Assembly (NCBI GenBank): GCA_027587225.1
Contig: JAPDDQ010000020.1
Coordinates: 62,001 to 126,000 of the forward strand
Source: Solirubrobacter taibaiensis
Lineage (GTDB): Bacteria; Actinomycetota; Thermoleophilia; Solirubrobacterales; Solirubrobacteraceae
Length of the DNA: 64,000 nt
Reading direction: 5' to 3'
The notes beneath the pieces are model-generated. The model was not told where the DNA came from, ran no database searches, and saw only the letters and a program-made list of their open reading frames with translations. Shown here piece by piece: positions 16,404-25,162 of the stretch (positions within the stretch are counted from its first letter, which is position 1; each line of letters starts with the position of its first letter). The translations under genes were made by a program, and so were the position numbers.

Positions 16404-17344
16404 GACGTCGGTTCCTCCACGTTGATGCGTTCGCCCACGACGTACAGCGGCCGGTGCTTGACCTCGTCGTAGATGCGCCCGATGTACTCGCCGATGATGC
16501 CGAGCGTGATCAGCTGGATGCCGCCCAGCAGCAGGACGATGATGATCGTCGTCGGCACGCCGCGCTCGAAGATGTTCGCGTAGCGGGCGACGACGGTCAG
16601 CGGGATCGCGAGGAACGCGGCCATGCTGAAGACGAAGCCCAGGAACGTCGCCCACTGCAGCGGCGTCGACGAGAACGACGTGATGGCGTCGAAGCTGAAC
16701 CGCAGCATCTTGCGCAGCGGGTACTTGGTCACGCCGGCGTGGCGCTCCTGGCGCACGAACGGGACCGCGATCTGGCTGAACCCGATCCACACGGTCATCC
16801 CGCGTAGGAAGCGGTTGCGCTCGGGCATCTTGAGCAGCGCGTCCAGCGCGCGCCGGTCCATCAGGCGGAAATCGCCGGACTCCACGGCCAGGTTGAGCCC
16901 GGTCAGGCGGCGGAAGGTCTTGTAGAAGCCCTTGGCGGTGATGCGCTTGAACGCCGTCTCCCCCAGCCGCTGCTCGCGCACGGCGTACACGACGTCGATC
17001 CCCTTGCGCCACTCGTCGAGCATCTGCGGGATCACTTCCGGCGGGTCCTGCAGGTCGCCGTCGAGCATCACGATCGCGTCGCCGCGAGCGTGCTCGAGCC
17101 CGGCGGTGAGCGCCGGCTGGTGGCCGAAGTTGCGGGCGAGCGAGACGACCTTCACGCGCGGGTCGCGCGCGGCCGCACGCGCCATCGCGTCGCGCGTGCC
17201 GTCCTTGGAGCCGTCGTTGACGAGGATCAGCTCGTAGTTCAGATGCCCGAGCGCGGCCGCGATCCGTTCGGTGAACGGGTCGACGGTGTCCTCTTCCTCG
17301 TACATCGGTGCCACCACGCTCAGCAGCTCCGGCTCGCGATTCAT
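16400..17344 (-). CDS. family 2 glycosyltransferase with two membrane helices
   Basis: A 314-residue GT-A enzyme of the dolichol-phosphate-mannose-synthase/GtrB type, which transfers a sugar from a nucleotide donor to a polyprenyl phosphate. Motifs: VNDGSKDGT (43-50), metal-binding DGDLQDPP (D95/D97) and a later RQERHAGVTKYPLRKM. Two C-terminal membrane helices (around ATFLGFVFSMAAFLAIPLTV and IIIVLLLGGIQLITLGIIG) anchor it. It is upstream of and coupled to the FAD oxidoreductase. Confidence 0.92.
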   Translation of the reverse strand: MNREPELLSVVAPMYEEEDTVDPFTERIAAALGHLNYELILVNDGSKDGTRDAMARAAARDPRVKVVSLARNFGHQPALTAGLEHARGDAIVMLDGDLQDPPEVIPQMLDEWRKGIDVVYAVREQRLGETAFKRITAKGFYKTFRRLTGLNLAVESGDFRLMDRRALDALLKMPERNRFLRGMTVWIGFSQIAVPFVRQERHAGVTKYPLRKMLRFSFDAITSFSSTPLQWATFLGFVFSMAAFLAIPLTVVARYANIFERGVPTTIIIVLLLGGIQLITLGIIGEYIGRIYDEVKHRPLYVVGERINVEEPTS

Positions 17345-17370
17345 GCGCCCGAGGGTACTGTCCCCCTCCC

Positions 17371-18090
17371 ATGGCCGTGCCCGCCGAATTCGTGCTCTAC
17401 GCCGACCGGCGGGACGCGCTCGCGGCGCTGGAGGACTTCCGCGACCAGGTCTGGAGCGCGCTGCCCGATCCGCGTCCGACCGTGCGACTGGTCCACGGAG
17501 CCCCGGACGGGCCGGTCTTCGACGACCAGGCGGATGCGGACGCGAACTTCGTGGCGCTAAGCCGGCGGCTGTGGGGCATGCGCGCGGACGTGCGCGTCGT
17601 GATCGAGGTGCGGCTCGGCGGCCGGCCCCGGCGCCTGTTGACCAACCGCGACTTCTACGACTTCGTCTGGGCCTTGCCGAAGAGCGACCGCAAGCTGGAG
17701 ACGTACCTGCGGGCGCTCGCGGCGTTGACCAAGCCGCATCGGAGCGAACCGGGTCTGGCGTTGGACGTCTTCGCCGACTGCCTGCGCGAGGCGCTCACGA
17801 GCGAGGCCGCCGCGGCGGGGCCGGCGGACCCGAATGCGTTCGAAGCCCTGCTGTGGCAGCAGATCGCCGAGCTGCCGCGCCTGAAGTTCGCGCGCCGCCA
17901 TTGGGACTACGCGGCGGTCCGGGGCAGTGACTCGCGCTGGTACAACGCGTCCGTCGACGGCTTCCTCGAGCGCGGCGCCGAGGGCGCGTGGCACGGCTGG
18001 GGCGCCGAGGGCGAGGACCTCGAGTACATGCCGTTTCTGACCTGGGAGGAGCTCTGCTCGTTTCTCCGCAGCGGACAGTGGTACGAGTGA
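17371..18090 (+). CDS. hypothetical protein
   Basis: A 239-residue soluble protein with no recognised domain. The N-terminus is AVPAEFVLYADRRDALAALE. The middle contains GRPRRLLTNRDFYDFVWALP, and the C-terminus is rich in Trp and acidic residues (HGWGAEGEDLEYMPFLTWEE). It sits 4 nt before the DHDPS-like gene in the same direction and is probably co-transcribed with it. It faces the glycosyltransferase gene divergently across 26 nt. Confidence 0.7.
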   Translation: MAVPAEFVLYADRRDALAALEDFRDQVWSALPDPRPTVRLVHGAPDGPVFDDQADADANFVALSRRLWGMRADVRVVIEVRLGGRPRRLLTNRDFYDFVWALPKSDRKLETYLRALAALTKPHRSEPGLALDVFADCLREALTSEAAAAGPADPNAFEALLWQQIAELPRLKFARRHWDYAAVRGSDSRWYNASVDGFLERGAEGAWHGWGAEGEDLEYMPFLTWEELCSFLRSGQWYE

Positions 18091-18094
18091 TGGC

Positions 18095-18967
18095 ATGAAA
18101 GGCGTCTTCGCGGCAGTTCTGACTCCGATGCGTGATGACCTGTCGGTCGATCGCGCGGCCTACGCCGAGCATTGCCGGCGGCTGCTCGACGAGGGCTGTC
18201 ACGGCCTCGGCATCTTCGGCACCACCGGCGAGGCGAACTCGCTGGCGGTGAGCGAGCGCGTGGAGGCGTGGGAAAAGCTGGTCGAGGACGGCATCCCCGC
18301 CGACGTGCTGCTCCCCGGCACGGGCGCGTGCGCCCTGCCCGACGCGGTCACGCTCGCCCGCGAGGCGCTGGCGGTCGGTGCGCCGGGCGTGTTGGCGCTG
18401 CCGCCCTTCTACTACAAGGGCGTGAGCGACGACGGGCTGTTCCGCTTCTTCGCGGAGCTGATCGAGCGCGTCGGCGACGACCGCCTGCGGCTCTTCCTGT
18501 ACCACATCCCACCCATGGCCCAGGTGGGTTTCACGCCCGAGCTGATCGGGCGCTTGCTGGACGCCTACCCGGGTGTGGTGGCCGGAACGAAGGACAGCGC
18601 CGGCGACGCGGAACGGATCGAGCGGCTGTGCAAGGAGTTCCCGCAGCTGACCGTGTTCGCGGGCTCCGAGCGCTTCCTGCTGGACACGCTGCGCTGGGGC
18701 GGCGACGGCTGCATCTCCGCCACGTGCAACGTCACGGCGGCGCAGTCCCGGCGCGTCTACGACCTGTGGGCGGCCGGCGATGCGGGCGCGGACGCCGAGC
18801 AGGCGTCGCTGACCGAGACCCGCGGTTTCCTCGAAGGCTTCCCGCCGATCCCGGCGCTGAAGGCCATCATGCGGGTGCGCACCGGCGACGCCGGGTGGGC
18901 GAACCTGCGCCCGCCGCTCGACGCGCTCGACGACGAGCGCGCCCAGGCGGTTGCGGCGCGGCTGTGA
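18095..18967 (+). CDS. dihydrodipicolinate synthase / N-acetylneuraminate lyase family aldolase
   Basis: A 290-residue TIM-barrel, Schiff-base aldolase. Catalytic features are present: the pyruvate-binding FGTTGE (41-46), Tyr136 in LYHIPP and the Schiff-base Lys166 in GTKDS. True DapA sits in lysine operons and usually has a more canonical C-terminus; here the neighbours are unrelated, so a sugar-acid or keto-acid aldolase is just as likely. It is followed by a tiny acidic protein whose ATG overlaps the stop by 1 nt. Confidence 0.88.
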   Translation: MKGVFAAVLTPMRDDLSVDRAAYAEHCRRLLDEGCHGLGIFGTTGEANSLAVSERVEAWEKLVEDGIPADVLLPGTGACALPDAVTLAREALAVGAPGVLALPPFYYKGVSDDGLFRFFAELIERVGDDRLRLFLYHIPPMAQVGFTPELIGRLLDAYPGVVAGTKDSAGDAERIERLCKEFPQLTVFAGSERFLLDTLRWGGDGCISATCNVTAAQSRRVYDLWAAGDAGADAEQASLTETRGFLEGFPPIPALKAIMRVRTGDAGWANLRPPLDALDDERAQAVAARL

Positions 18968-19116
18968 TGGGCAGCGCCTCAGGTATGGATGACGACAAGC
19001 AGGCCCCGATCCGCAACTACGAGGTCGACTCGAAGCCCGACGACCCCAAGACGGATTCAGAGATCCGCGAGGATGAGAATCACGACGAGCTCGAGGGCGA
19101 CGACGGCGCCGCCTGA
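18967..19116 (+). CDS. very small acidic protein
   Basis: A 49-residue, strongly acidic, probably disordered protein (starts MGSASGMDDDKQAPIRNYEV, ends DELEGDDGAA). The ATG overlaps the stop of the aldolase gene by 1 nt; a second in-frame ATG gives MDDDKQ. Its end overlaps the converging TRAP gene by 37 nt. No homologue is recognised. Coupled placement and a coherent composition argue for a real gene, but it could be chance. Confidence 0.5.
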   Translation: MGSASGMDDDKQAPIRNYEVDSKPDDPKTDSEIREDENHDELEGDDGAA

Positions 19117-21044
19117 GGTGCCTCGCGCGTGAACCGCTCGCCGCCGGACGGCTCGTCCGGCGGGGTGCGGGTGACGAAGTGCAGGGCCAGGCCCGCGGCG
19201 AGGACGACGAGGCCGATCAGCGTGACGGTCGGTTCCAGCCACAGCAGGAGCAGCGCGGCGGCGCCGATCAGCGCGCGCGCCGGCCAGCCGATCTCGCCCT
19301 TGAGCCAGCCTTCGAGCGCGAGGCCGAGGGCGACGACGGCGATGATCGAGACCACCACCGCGAACGCGATCGTCTCCAAACCGCCCTGCATCAGCAGGCC
19401 CTCACCGCGCGGGGCGAGGACGAACGCGAACGGGACGAGGAACGCCGGCAGCGTGTAGCGGCAGGTGAGCATCATCGTCTTGAAGCCGTTGCCGCCCGTG
19501 ATCGCGGCCGCGGCGAAGGCCGAGAGCGCGGTCGGCGGGCTCACCTCGCTCAGGACCGCGTAGTAGAAGATGAACATGTAGGCGGCGAAGTCCTCCACGC
19601 CGAGCGCGACGAGCGCGGGCGCGACGACGGCCGCGGCGATGATGAAGCTCGCCGTGACCGGGACGGCCAAGCCGAGGATGAGCACGGCGATCGCGGCCAG
19701 GATCGCCGTCAGCGCGAGCGAGCCACCCGCCAGGTCCACGATCAGGCCCGCGAGCTTGAGGCCGAGGCCGGTGAGCGAGACGACCGCGACGATGATGCCC
19801 GCGGCCGCCGTGGTGGCGACGATTGGGAGCACGCCGCGCGACCCCGCCACCAGCGCCTCCCAGACCGCCCGCGGGCCCATCCGGTCACGGCGGTCGAGGA
19901 AGCTCAGCAGGAACGCGACGACGGTGGCGATGATCACCGAGCGGAACGCGCTGAAGCCGATCGCGAGCAGGAAGACGATCAGGAACAGGCTCGAGAAGTG
20001 GTAGCCCCAGCGGGCCAACAGCTTTCCCACGCCCGGTGTCTCGATGTCCAGCCCGTGGACTTCGTGACGGCGCGCGTCGGCCTCGATCGCCATGAGGATG
20101 CCGACGTAGTAGAGGATCGACGGGATCAGCGCGTAGACCAGCACCTGCAGGTAGCTGACCTCGAGGATCTCGGCGATGATGAACGCGGCGGCGCCGAGCG
20201 TCGGAGGCGACAGGATCGCGCCGATGCCGGACGCGGCCATGATGCCGCCGCCCTGATCCTTCGGGTACCCGGCCTTGCGCAGCAGCGGCCAGGCGACGGA
20301 GCCGAGCGTGACCGTGGTGGCGACACCGGAGCCGGAGACCGTGCCGAGCAGGAAGCCGGCGGCCGCACTCGTGCGACCCGGACCGGTCTTCGAACGCCCG
20401 AAGGCGGCGAACGAGATCTCGACGAAGAAGCGCGCGGCGCCGCTGAACTCCAGCACCGCGCCGTAGATCGCGAACAGGATGATGTAGGTCGCGGCAACAT
20501 CGAGCGGCACGCCGAAGATGCCCTCCAGCCCCATGAAGGACTGGCCGACGATGCGATCGATCCCGTAGCCCTTGTGGCCGATCTGCGTCCAGTCGGGCAG
20601 CAGACCGCCGAAAAACGCGTAGAACAGGAACGCCACGCAGATCGCGGGCAGGGCCCAGCCGGTCGTGCGGCGCGTCGCCTCCACCACGAACAGGATCGCC
20701 GCGACGCCGAACACGATGTCCAGCGTCTCCGGCCGCGCGGCGCGGCGGACGAGGTCGGGCGTGAAGACGGCATAGCCGATCGCGAGCAGCGCGAGGACCG
20801 CGACCACGTAGTCGGCCGTCGTCGGCTGCTTGGCCCGGCCGAAGGCGACGAACGTGAGCAGCAGCGCGACGGCCAGGAACGCGGGCCGGTAGACCTGCGG
20901 CGCGAGCGGCCAGAACACCCAGAAGACGGCGAACAGCGCGAGCCCGGCGCCGAGCACGGACACGAGCCGTCCCGGGAAGCCCTCGAGCTTGCGGCCGGGG
21001 CGCTCGGGCTCGTACTCCTCCAGGAGTGCTTCGGTCTTCGTCAT
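19080..21044 (-). CDS. TRAP transporter, fused small (4TM) and large (12TM) permease
   Basis: A 654-residue membrane protein that is the permease of a TAXI-type tripartite (TRAP) transporter, a secondary uptake system driven by an ion gradient. About 17-18 hydrophobic helices are visible; the first few (to ~residue 130) match the small DctQ-like subunit and the rest the DctM-like large subunit. Landmarks are LLGTVSGSGVATTVTLGSVA and GIGAILSPPTLGAAAFIIAE. The ATG overlaps the DUF1850 stop by 4 nt. The C-terminal ~25 residues are hydrophilic. The substrate is unknown (TAXI systems often take dicarboxylates or glutamate-like acids). Confidence 0.93.
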   Translation of the reverse strand: MTKTEALLEEYEPERPGRKLEGFPGRLVSVLGAGLALFAVFWVFWPLAPQVYRPAFLAVALLLTFVAFGRAKQPTTADYVVAVLALLAIGYAVFTPDLVRRAARPETLDIVFGVAAILFVVEATRRTTGWALPAICVAFLFYAFFGGLLPDWTQIGHKGYGIDRIVGQSFMGLEGIFGVPLDVAATYIILFAIYGAVLEFSGAARFFVEISFAAFGRSKTGPGRTSAAAGFLLGTVSGSGVATTVTLGSVAWPLLRKAGYPKDQGGGIMAASGIGAILSPPTLGAAAFIIAEILEVSYLQVLVYALIPSILYYVGILMAIEADARRHEVHGLDIETPGVGKLLARWGYHFSSLFLIVFLLAIGFSAFRSVIIATVVAFLLSFLDRRDRMGPRAVWEALVAGSRGVLPIVATTAAAGIIVAVVSLTGLGLKLAGLIVDLAGGSLALTAILAAIAVLILGLAVPVTASFIIAAAVVAPALVALGVEDFAAYMFIFYYAVLSEVSPPTALSAFAAAAITGGNGFKTMMLTCRYTLPAFLVPFAFVLAPRGEGLLMQGGLETIAFAVVVSIIAVVALGLALEGWLKGEIGWPARALIGAAALLLLWLEPTVTLIGLVVLAAGLALHFVTRTPPDEPSGGERFTREAPQAAPSSPSSSS

Positions 21045-21469
21045 CGATTGACCACCAACCTCAGATGGACGGGACCGCCGTACAAGGGCACGCGTTCGCT
21101 GCTCGTGACGAGGGTGCGTTGGCCGCGCCGGGTCGCCGCGAGCGGCATCGTCCGGAAGTGGGCCGGCTCGTACGGGTGCAGGACCCACGTGTCGCCCTCG
21201 CGCGTGCGGTCGCCGTCGAGCTCGTAGTAGTCGAGCACGCGCCCGTCGCGGGAGGCGATGGCGTCGAGCACGAAGCCGCCTTCGGTGGCCTTGAAGCGCT
21301 CCTCGGCCGCGGCCTTGTAGACGGAGTGCCGGTAGGTGAGCGCGAAGCGCCCGTCGGCGGGCAGCGCCGCCCCGGCCACCGCACGGCCCTCACCGTCGAG
21401 CGCGACGACCGTCGGGCCGCCGCCGCAGCCGGCCACGAAGATCAGGCCAAGCAGCGCGAATCGCTTCAC
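21041..21469 (-). CDS. DUF1850 lipoprotein of a TAXI-TRAP operon
   Basis: A 142-residue lipoprotein: a short signal ends in the lipobox VAGC (Cys15), and the mature protein is a small beta-rich domain with the DUF1850 features RFALTYRHSVYKAAAEERF and YYELDGD. DUF1850 proteins are known mainly as neighbours of TAXI-TRAP permeases, exactly the context here. It overlaps both the receptor gene and the permease gene by 4 nt. The molecular role of the family is not established; an accessory part of the transporter is likely. Confidence 0.85.
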   Translation of the reverse strand: MKRFALLGLIFVAGCGGGPTVVALDGEGRAVAGAALPADGRFALTYRHSVYKAAAEERFKATEGGFVLDAIASRDGRVLDYYELDGDRTREGDTWVLHPYEPAHFRTMPLAATRRGQRTLVTSSERVPLYGGPVHLRLVVNR

Positions 21470-22416
21470 TGCGTCGCCTCTGCGTAGTACTGCTCGGCGC
21501 CCTCGTGCAACTGGACCGGCTCGACGACCTTCTGCGCGTCCTCGATCGTCAGCTTCTCCGCCGACGGATGGATCTCCGCGAGTTCGGCCTTGTGGTCGAA
21601 CATCAGCTTGATCAGATCGTGCGCGAGCGTCGCGTCCATGTCCTCGCGGACCATCAGCAGGTTCGGGACGCTGATCGTCTTCACCGCCGGGACGTTCGGA
21701 TACTCGCCCTCCTCCACCTCGGCCTCCACGTACGCCTCGCCGTAGCGCTCGTTGAGCTTGGGCAGGTACGAGTCCAGCGGCAGCAGGACGATGTCGTCGG
21801 TGGTGGCGAGGTCGGTGATCGCGCCCGTGGGCAGGCCGCCGGACCAGACGAACGCGTCGAGCGAGCCCTCGCGCAGCGCCGCCGCCGACTCGCCCACGCC
21901 GAGCGAGCGCTTCCTCACGTCCTTGTCCGGGTCGAGCCCCGCGACCTCCATCAGCCGCAGCCCGATCACCTCGGTGCCGGAGTTCGGCGCGCCGATGGAG
22001 ACCTTCTTGCCCTCGAGGTCCTCGATCCTGGTGATCCCGCTCGACTTGAGCGCGACGACGTGCGTGAAGTTCGAGTACAGGGTGCCGAGCGCGCGGAGCG
22101 GCAGCTGCTCACCGCCGAAAGAGTCCTTGCCCTCCACGGCGTCGATCGCCGTGTCGGCCAGTGAGAAGGCGACCTCGGAGTCGCCGTCGGCGACGAGGAA
22201 CAGATTGTCGACGGAGGCGCTGGTCGTCTCGGCGGTGGTCGGATGGCCGTTGGCGGAGAGCATCTCGGCCACGCCACCGCCGTAGACCTGGTAGACGCCG
22301 CCGGAGCCTCCGGTGGCGATCGACATGCGGCCCTCCCCGCCGGGCGGGTCCTCGAGCGAGCACGAGCCCAGCACGAGCGCGCACCCCAGAACCGGAACGA
22401 GGCCTCTCCTCCCCAT
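21466..22416 (-). CDS. TAXI-family TRAP solute receptor (lipoprotein)
   Basis: A 316-residue extracytoplasmic substrate-binding protein. The signal ends in the lipobox LGSC (Cys19), and the mature start holds the TAXI hallmark MSIATGGSGGVYQVYGGGVA. Later segments (SIGAPNSGTEVIGLRLME, VAFSLADTAIDAV) match the two-lobed periplasmic-binding fold of this family. It delivers the ligand to the fused permease. It lies 18 nt after an unknown gene and is coupled to DUF1850. Confidence 0.93.
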   Translation of the reverse strand: MGRRGLVPVLGCALVLGSCSLEDPPGGEGRMSIATGGSGGVYQVYGGGVAEMLSANGHPTTAETTSASVDNLFLVADGDSEVAFSLADTAIDAVEGKDSFGGEQLPLRALGTLYSNFTHVVALKSSGITRIEDLEGKKVSIGAPNSGTEVIGLRLMEVAGLDPDKDVRKRSLGVGESAAALREGSLDAFVWSGGLPTGAITDLATTDDIVLLPLDSYLPKLNERYGEAYVEAEVEEGEYPNVPAVKTISVPNLLMVREDMDATLAHDLIKLMFDHKAELAEIHPSAEKLTIEDAQKVVEPVQLHEGAEQYYAEATQ

Positions 22417-22434
22417 TCCGGTCCAGTGCCCTTC

Positions 22435-22791
22435 TCAGTTGAAGTTCACACCCTGGTCGGCGAGCCAGGTCACGATGTTCTCTGGTGGCTTGCCGTCGAA
22501 TTCGGAGCGCGCGGCGTGCAGGAGGATGTGCTCGGGCGTGTTGTCGACGTCGTCGAGGCGGTGCGCCAGGTAGATCGTCACGGCCTGCGCCATCACGATC
22601 GGCGCGTCCTCGTCGACGCCCCACATGACCCGTTCCTCGATGCTGTCGAGCAGCCCGCGGACGGGCTGGTCGGCGTCCTCGAAGCGCACTGCGAACTCCT
22701 CGACCGCCGGGTCCTCACCCGGCGGGTCGACGATGGCCACAGCACGGCGAACAAGGTCGGAGAGCGTGATCAGACTGCGATCGGCTTGCAT
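22435..22791 (-). CDS. hypothetical protein in the TRAP operon
   Basis: A 118-residue acidic, soluble, mostly helical protein (starts MQADRSLITLSDLVRRAVAI). No motif or family is recognised. It lies between the alcohol dehydrogenase (27 nt upstream) and the TAXI receptor (18 nt downstream), all on the minus strand, so it is probably in the same operon. The length and lack of membrane segments rule out a TRAP subunit. Confidence 0.7.
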   Translation of the reverse strand: MQADRSLITLSDLVRRAVAIVDPPGEDPAVEEFAVRFEDADQPVRGLLDSIEERVMWGVDEDAPIVMAQAVTIYLAHRLDDVDNTPEHILLHAARSEFDGKPPENIVTWLADQGVNFN

Positions 22792-22818
22792 GACCTCGTC
22801 CTACCCGAGGCTGGAAAC

Positions 22819-23925
22819 TCAGAACTCGATGACGCTCCGGATGCCGTTCTGGTCGTGCATGAGGTCGAAGCCCTTGTTGACCTCGTCGAGCGTGATCCGG
22901 TGCGAGATGAACGGGTCCACGTCGAGCTTGCCGTCCAGGTAGAGCTGCACGAGCTGCGGGACCTGGTCGCGGCCCTTGACGCCGCCGAAGGACGAGCCCG
23001 CCACGCGGCGGCCGGTGATCAGGTAGCGCGGGGTGACGTCGAGCGTCTCGCCCTTGCCCGCCACGCCCGTGACCGTGCACAGGCCCCAGCCCATGCGCGC
23101 GGACTCGACGGCCTGCTGCATGACCTTGACGAGGCCGGTGGCCTCGAACGTGTAGTCGGCGCCCATCCCGCCCGTCTCATCCAGCACTTTCTGGACGGTG
23201 TCCGGACCGCCGATCCAGGTGTCCGTCGCGCCCTGGCCCTTCGCGAGCTCGAGCCGGTCCTCGGAGAGATCGACGCAGATGATCCGCTCAGCGCCCTGCA
23301 GCCGCGCGCCGGCGACCGCGCCGAGGCCGACCATGCCCGCGCCGTAGACGACGACCGTCGCGCCCGCCTCGACCTTGGCCGTGAACATCGCCGCGCCCAT
23401 GCCCGTCGACAGGCCGCAGGCGAACAGCGCGCAGCGGTCCAGCGGTGCCTCCTTGGGCACCTTCGCCAGCGCGATCTCCGGCATCACGGTGTACTCGGCG
23501 AACGTGCTCGTGCCCATGAAGTGGCGGATCGGCTCGCCGTCGCGGGAGATCCGCACGGTCCCGTCCGGGAGATGGCCCTGGTTCTGCTCGGCGCGGATCG
23601 CCATGCACAGGTTCGTCTTGGGCGACAGGCAGTGCTCGCACTCGCGACACTGCGGCGAGAACAGCGTCACGACGTGATCACCCACGGCGAGGTCCTCGAC
23701 GCCCTCGCCGATCTTCTCCACGACGCCCGCGCCCTCGTGTCCGAGCACGGCGGGCGCATAGCCGGACGGATCGGCCCCGGAGGCCGTGTACATGTCCGTG
23801 TGGCACACGCCGCACGCCACCAGCCGGACGAGCACCTCGCCGGCCTTCGGGTCGGCGAGCTCGACCTCCTGGACGACGAGCGGCTTGCCGAACTCCTCCA
23901 ACACCGCGGCACGCATCTTGGTCAT
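22819..23925 (-). CDS. zinc alcohol dehydrogenase, class III type (formaldehyde-adduct dehydrogenase)
   Basis: A 368-residue medium-chain dehydrogenase. Catalytic zinc ligands are Cys41 in CGVCHTD and the His of GHEGAGVVE; the structural zinc site is CRECEHCLSPKTNLC. The NAD-binding loop VVYGAGMVGLGAV follows. Overall it is closest to class III dehydrogenases, which oxidise S-hydroxymethyl-thiols and long-chain alcohols. Since most actinobacteria use mycothiol rather than glutathione, the natural thiol is uncertain. It is first in the apparent operon with the TAXI-TRAP system. It is divergent from the HAD gene with only 19 nt between starts. Confidence 0.88.
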   Translation of the reverse strand: MTKMRAAVLEEFGKPLVVQEVELADPKAGEVLVRLVACGVCHTDMYTASGADPSGYAPAVLGHEGAGVVEKIGEGVEDLAVGDHVVTLFSPQCRECEHCLSPKTNLCMAIRAEQNQGHLPDGTVRISRDGEPIRHFMGTSTFAEYTVMPEIALAKVPKEAPLDRCALFACGLSTGMGAAMFTAKVEAGATVVVYGAGMVGLGAVAGARLQGAERIICVDLSEDRLELAKGQGATDTWIGGPDTVQKVLDETGGMGADYTFEATGLVKVMQQAVESARMGWGLCTVTGVAGKGETLDVTPRYLITGRRVAGSSFGGVKGRDQVPQLVQLYLDGKLDVDPFISHRITLDEVNKGFDLMHDQNGIRSVIEF

Positions 23926-23944
23926 GAAATGGGACCCTAACGCG

Positions 23945-24559
23945 ATGTGGGTGATCTTCGATCTGAACGGGACGCTGCTCGATCCGGCCGGGCTGCTGGA
24001 CCCGCCCGAGATCCCGATCGCCGCGCTGGACGAGGCGAACATGATGGCCATGGTCACGGTGTTGGCGGGCCGCGAGACCACGTTCAAGCCGTTGTTCGAG
24101 GCCGCGCTGCGGCGCGGGTTGGAGCGCGCCGGGCGCGAGCCGGTGGAGGTGGACTTGTCCACGCTCCCGCCGTATCCGGACGTGCCGGACGCCCTGCAGT
24201 CGTTGCGTGACGCCGGGTTCCGCCTCGCCGTTCTGACGCAGTCCGCGGTCGAGCCGAGCGAGACCGCTCTGACCAACGCCGGCATCCGTGAGCACTTCGA
24301 GCACGTGCTCTCCGCCCCCGCCTCGGGCGCCTTCAAGCCCGAGGATCTCGCCTACAAGGCGGCCCTGGAGCGCGTGGGCGCCACCGATGCCTGGTTCGTC
24401 GCCGGCCACTGGTGGGACGTCGCGGGAGCGACGTTCGCGGGGCTCCAGACCGCCTGGATCAGCCGCACGGACGTCGCCTACCCGGTCGCGATGCCCGAGC
24501 CGCACGTGCGCGGCGCGGACGTCGCGGACGTGGCGCGAGCCATCATCAGTCGCGCTTGA
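23945..24559 (+). CDS. HAD-superfamily hydrolase, haloacid-dehalogenase-like
   Basis: A 204-residue HAD hydrolase. Motif I is FDLNGTLL (nucleophile D6), with Asn instead of the second Asp of typical phosphatases, as is common in the dehalogenase branch. Motif II is LTQSAV, the motif III lysine is in GAFKPEDLAYKAAL, and motif IV lies in AGHWWDVAGATFAG. The substrate could be a haloacid or phosphoester. It is divergently placed to the alcohol dehydrogenase, so the two probably share a tiny promoter region. Confidence 0.85.
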   Translation: MWVIFDLNGTLLDPAGLLDPPEIPIAALDEANMMAMVTVLAGRETTFKPLFEAALRRGLERAGREPVEVDLSTLPPYPDVPDALQSLRDAGFRLAVLTQSAVEPSETALTNAGIREHFEHVLSAPASGAFKPEDLAYKAALERVGATDAWFVAGHWWDVAGATFAGLQTAWISRTDVAYPVAMPEPHVRGADVADVARAIISRA

Positions 24560-25112
24560 AGAAGCGCCGCGCGGGCGGGCGGCGGAAGTTCTCCTGCGCG
24601 AGTGCGGAGTTGACCGCGACGAGGCCGATCTCCGAAGCGAGGTTTGCCAGCCCGATCGCGTTGAGCCGGCGCTTCGTGCGGCGCTGCTGATCGGTGGCGC
24701 TCGGCGCGGCGTGGTCGCCGTCCGTCAGGGGCACGGCACCGTCCGGCGCCTGCTTGGCGAACCGCATCCCCTGCGCCGCGCTCGCGAGGCCGGTCACCGC
24801 CACGGCGCCGACCAGCGCGTCCTTGGCGTACGCGAGCTTGCGCTCGGTCGGCGACAGCCGGGAGTTGGCGGACTCGGCCGCGCGGGCGCCGATCCAGCCC
24901 GCCCCGATCGCGACCAGCGAGAGCGAGTTGATCGTGCCGTAGCGGCGCCAGGCCGCGTTGACGACCTTGCCGCGCTCGGCCTCGTCGCGGATCTCGGTGA
25001 CGCTCGGGTGCAGGGCCAGACGGGCGAACAGGTTGCCGCCGAGCAAGCCGGCCATGCCGACATCGTGGGCGGCGCGCCCGACCTTGGAGAGGCGAACAGA
25101 AGGGACATACAT
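24546..25112 (-). CDS. hypothetical protein with weak membrane segments
   Basis: A 188-residue protein starting MYVPSVRLSKVGRAAHDVGM. Three Gly/Ala-rich hydrophobic stretches (around AGLLGGNLFARLAL, LVAIGAGWIGARAA, DALVGAVAVTGLASAA) could be membrane helices. A basic region (QQRRTKRRLNAIG) and a basic C-terminus (RRPPARRFFKRD) follow. It overlaps the HAD gene end by 14 nt. No family is recognised. A much longer upstream open frame was not used because it runs antisense through soxR. Confidence 0.68.
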   Translation of the reverse strand: MYVPSVRLSKVGRAAHDVGMAGLLGGNLFARLALHPSVTEIRDEAERGKVVNAAWRRYGTINSLSLVAIGAGWIGARAAESANSRLSPTERKLAYAKDALVGAVAVTGLASAAQGMRFAKQAPDGAVPLTDGDHAAPSATDQQRRTKRRLNAIGLANLASEIGLVAVNSALAQENFRRPPARRFFKRD

Positions 25113-25162
25113 GCCCTCGGGCTGCCCAACCGCCCGCGAAGATAAAGAGGGACAGTCCCTCT

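Noticed and set aside
19179..21227. 682-codon plus-strand frame
   Set aside because: It is antisense to the TRAP permease and DUF1850 genes and is made of Arg/Asp/Glu/His runs.
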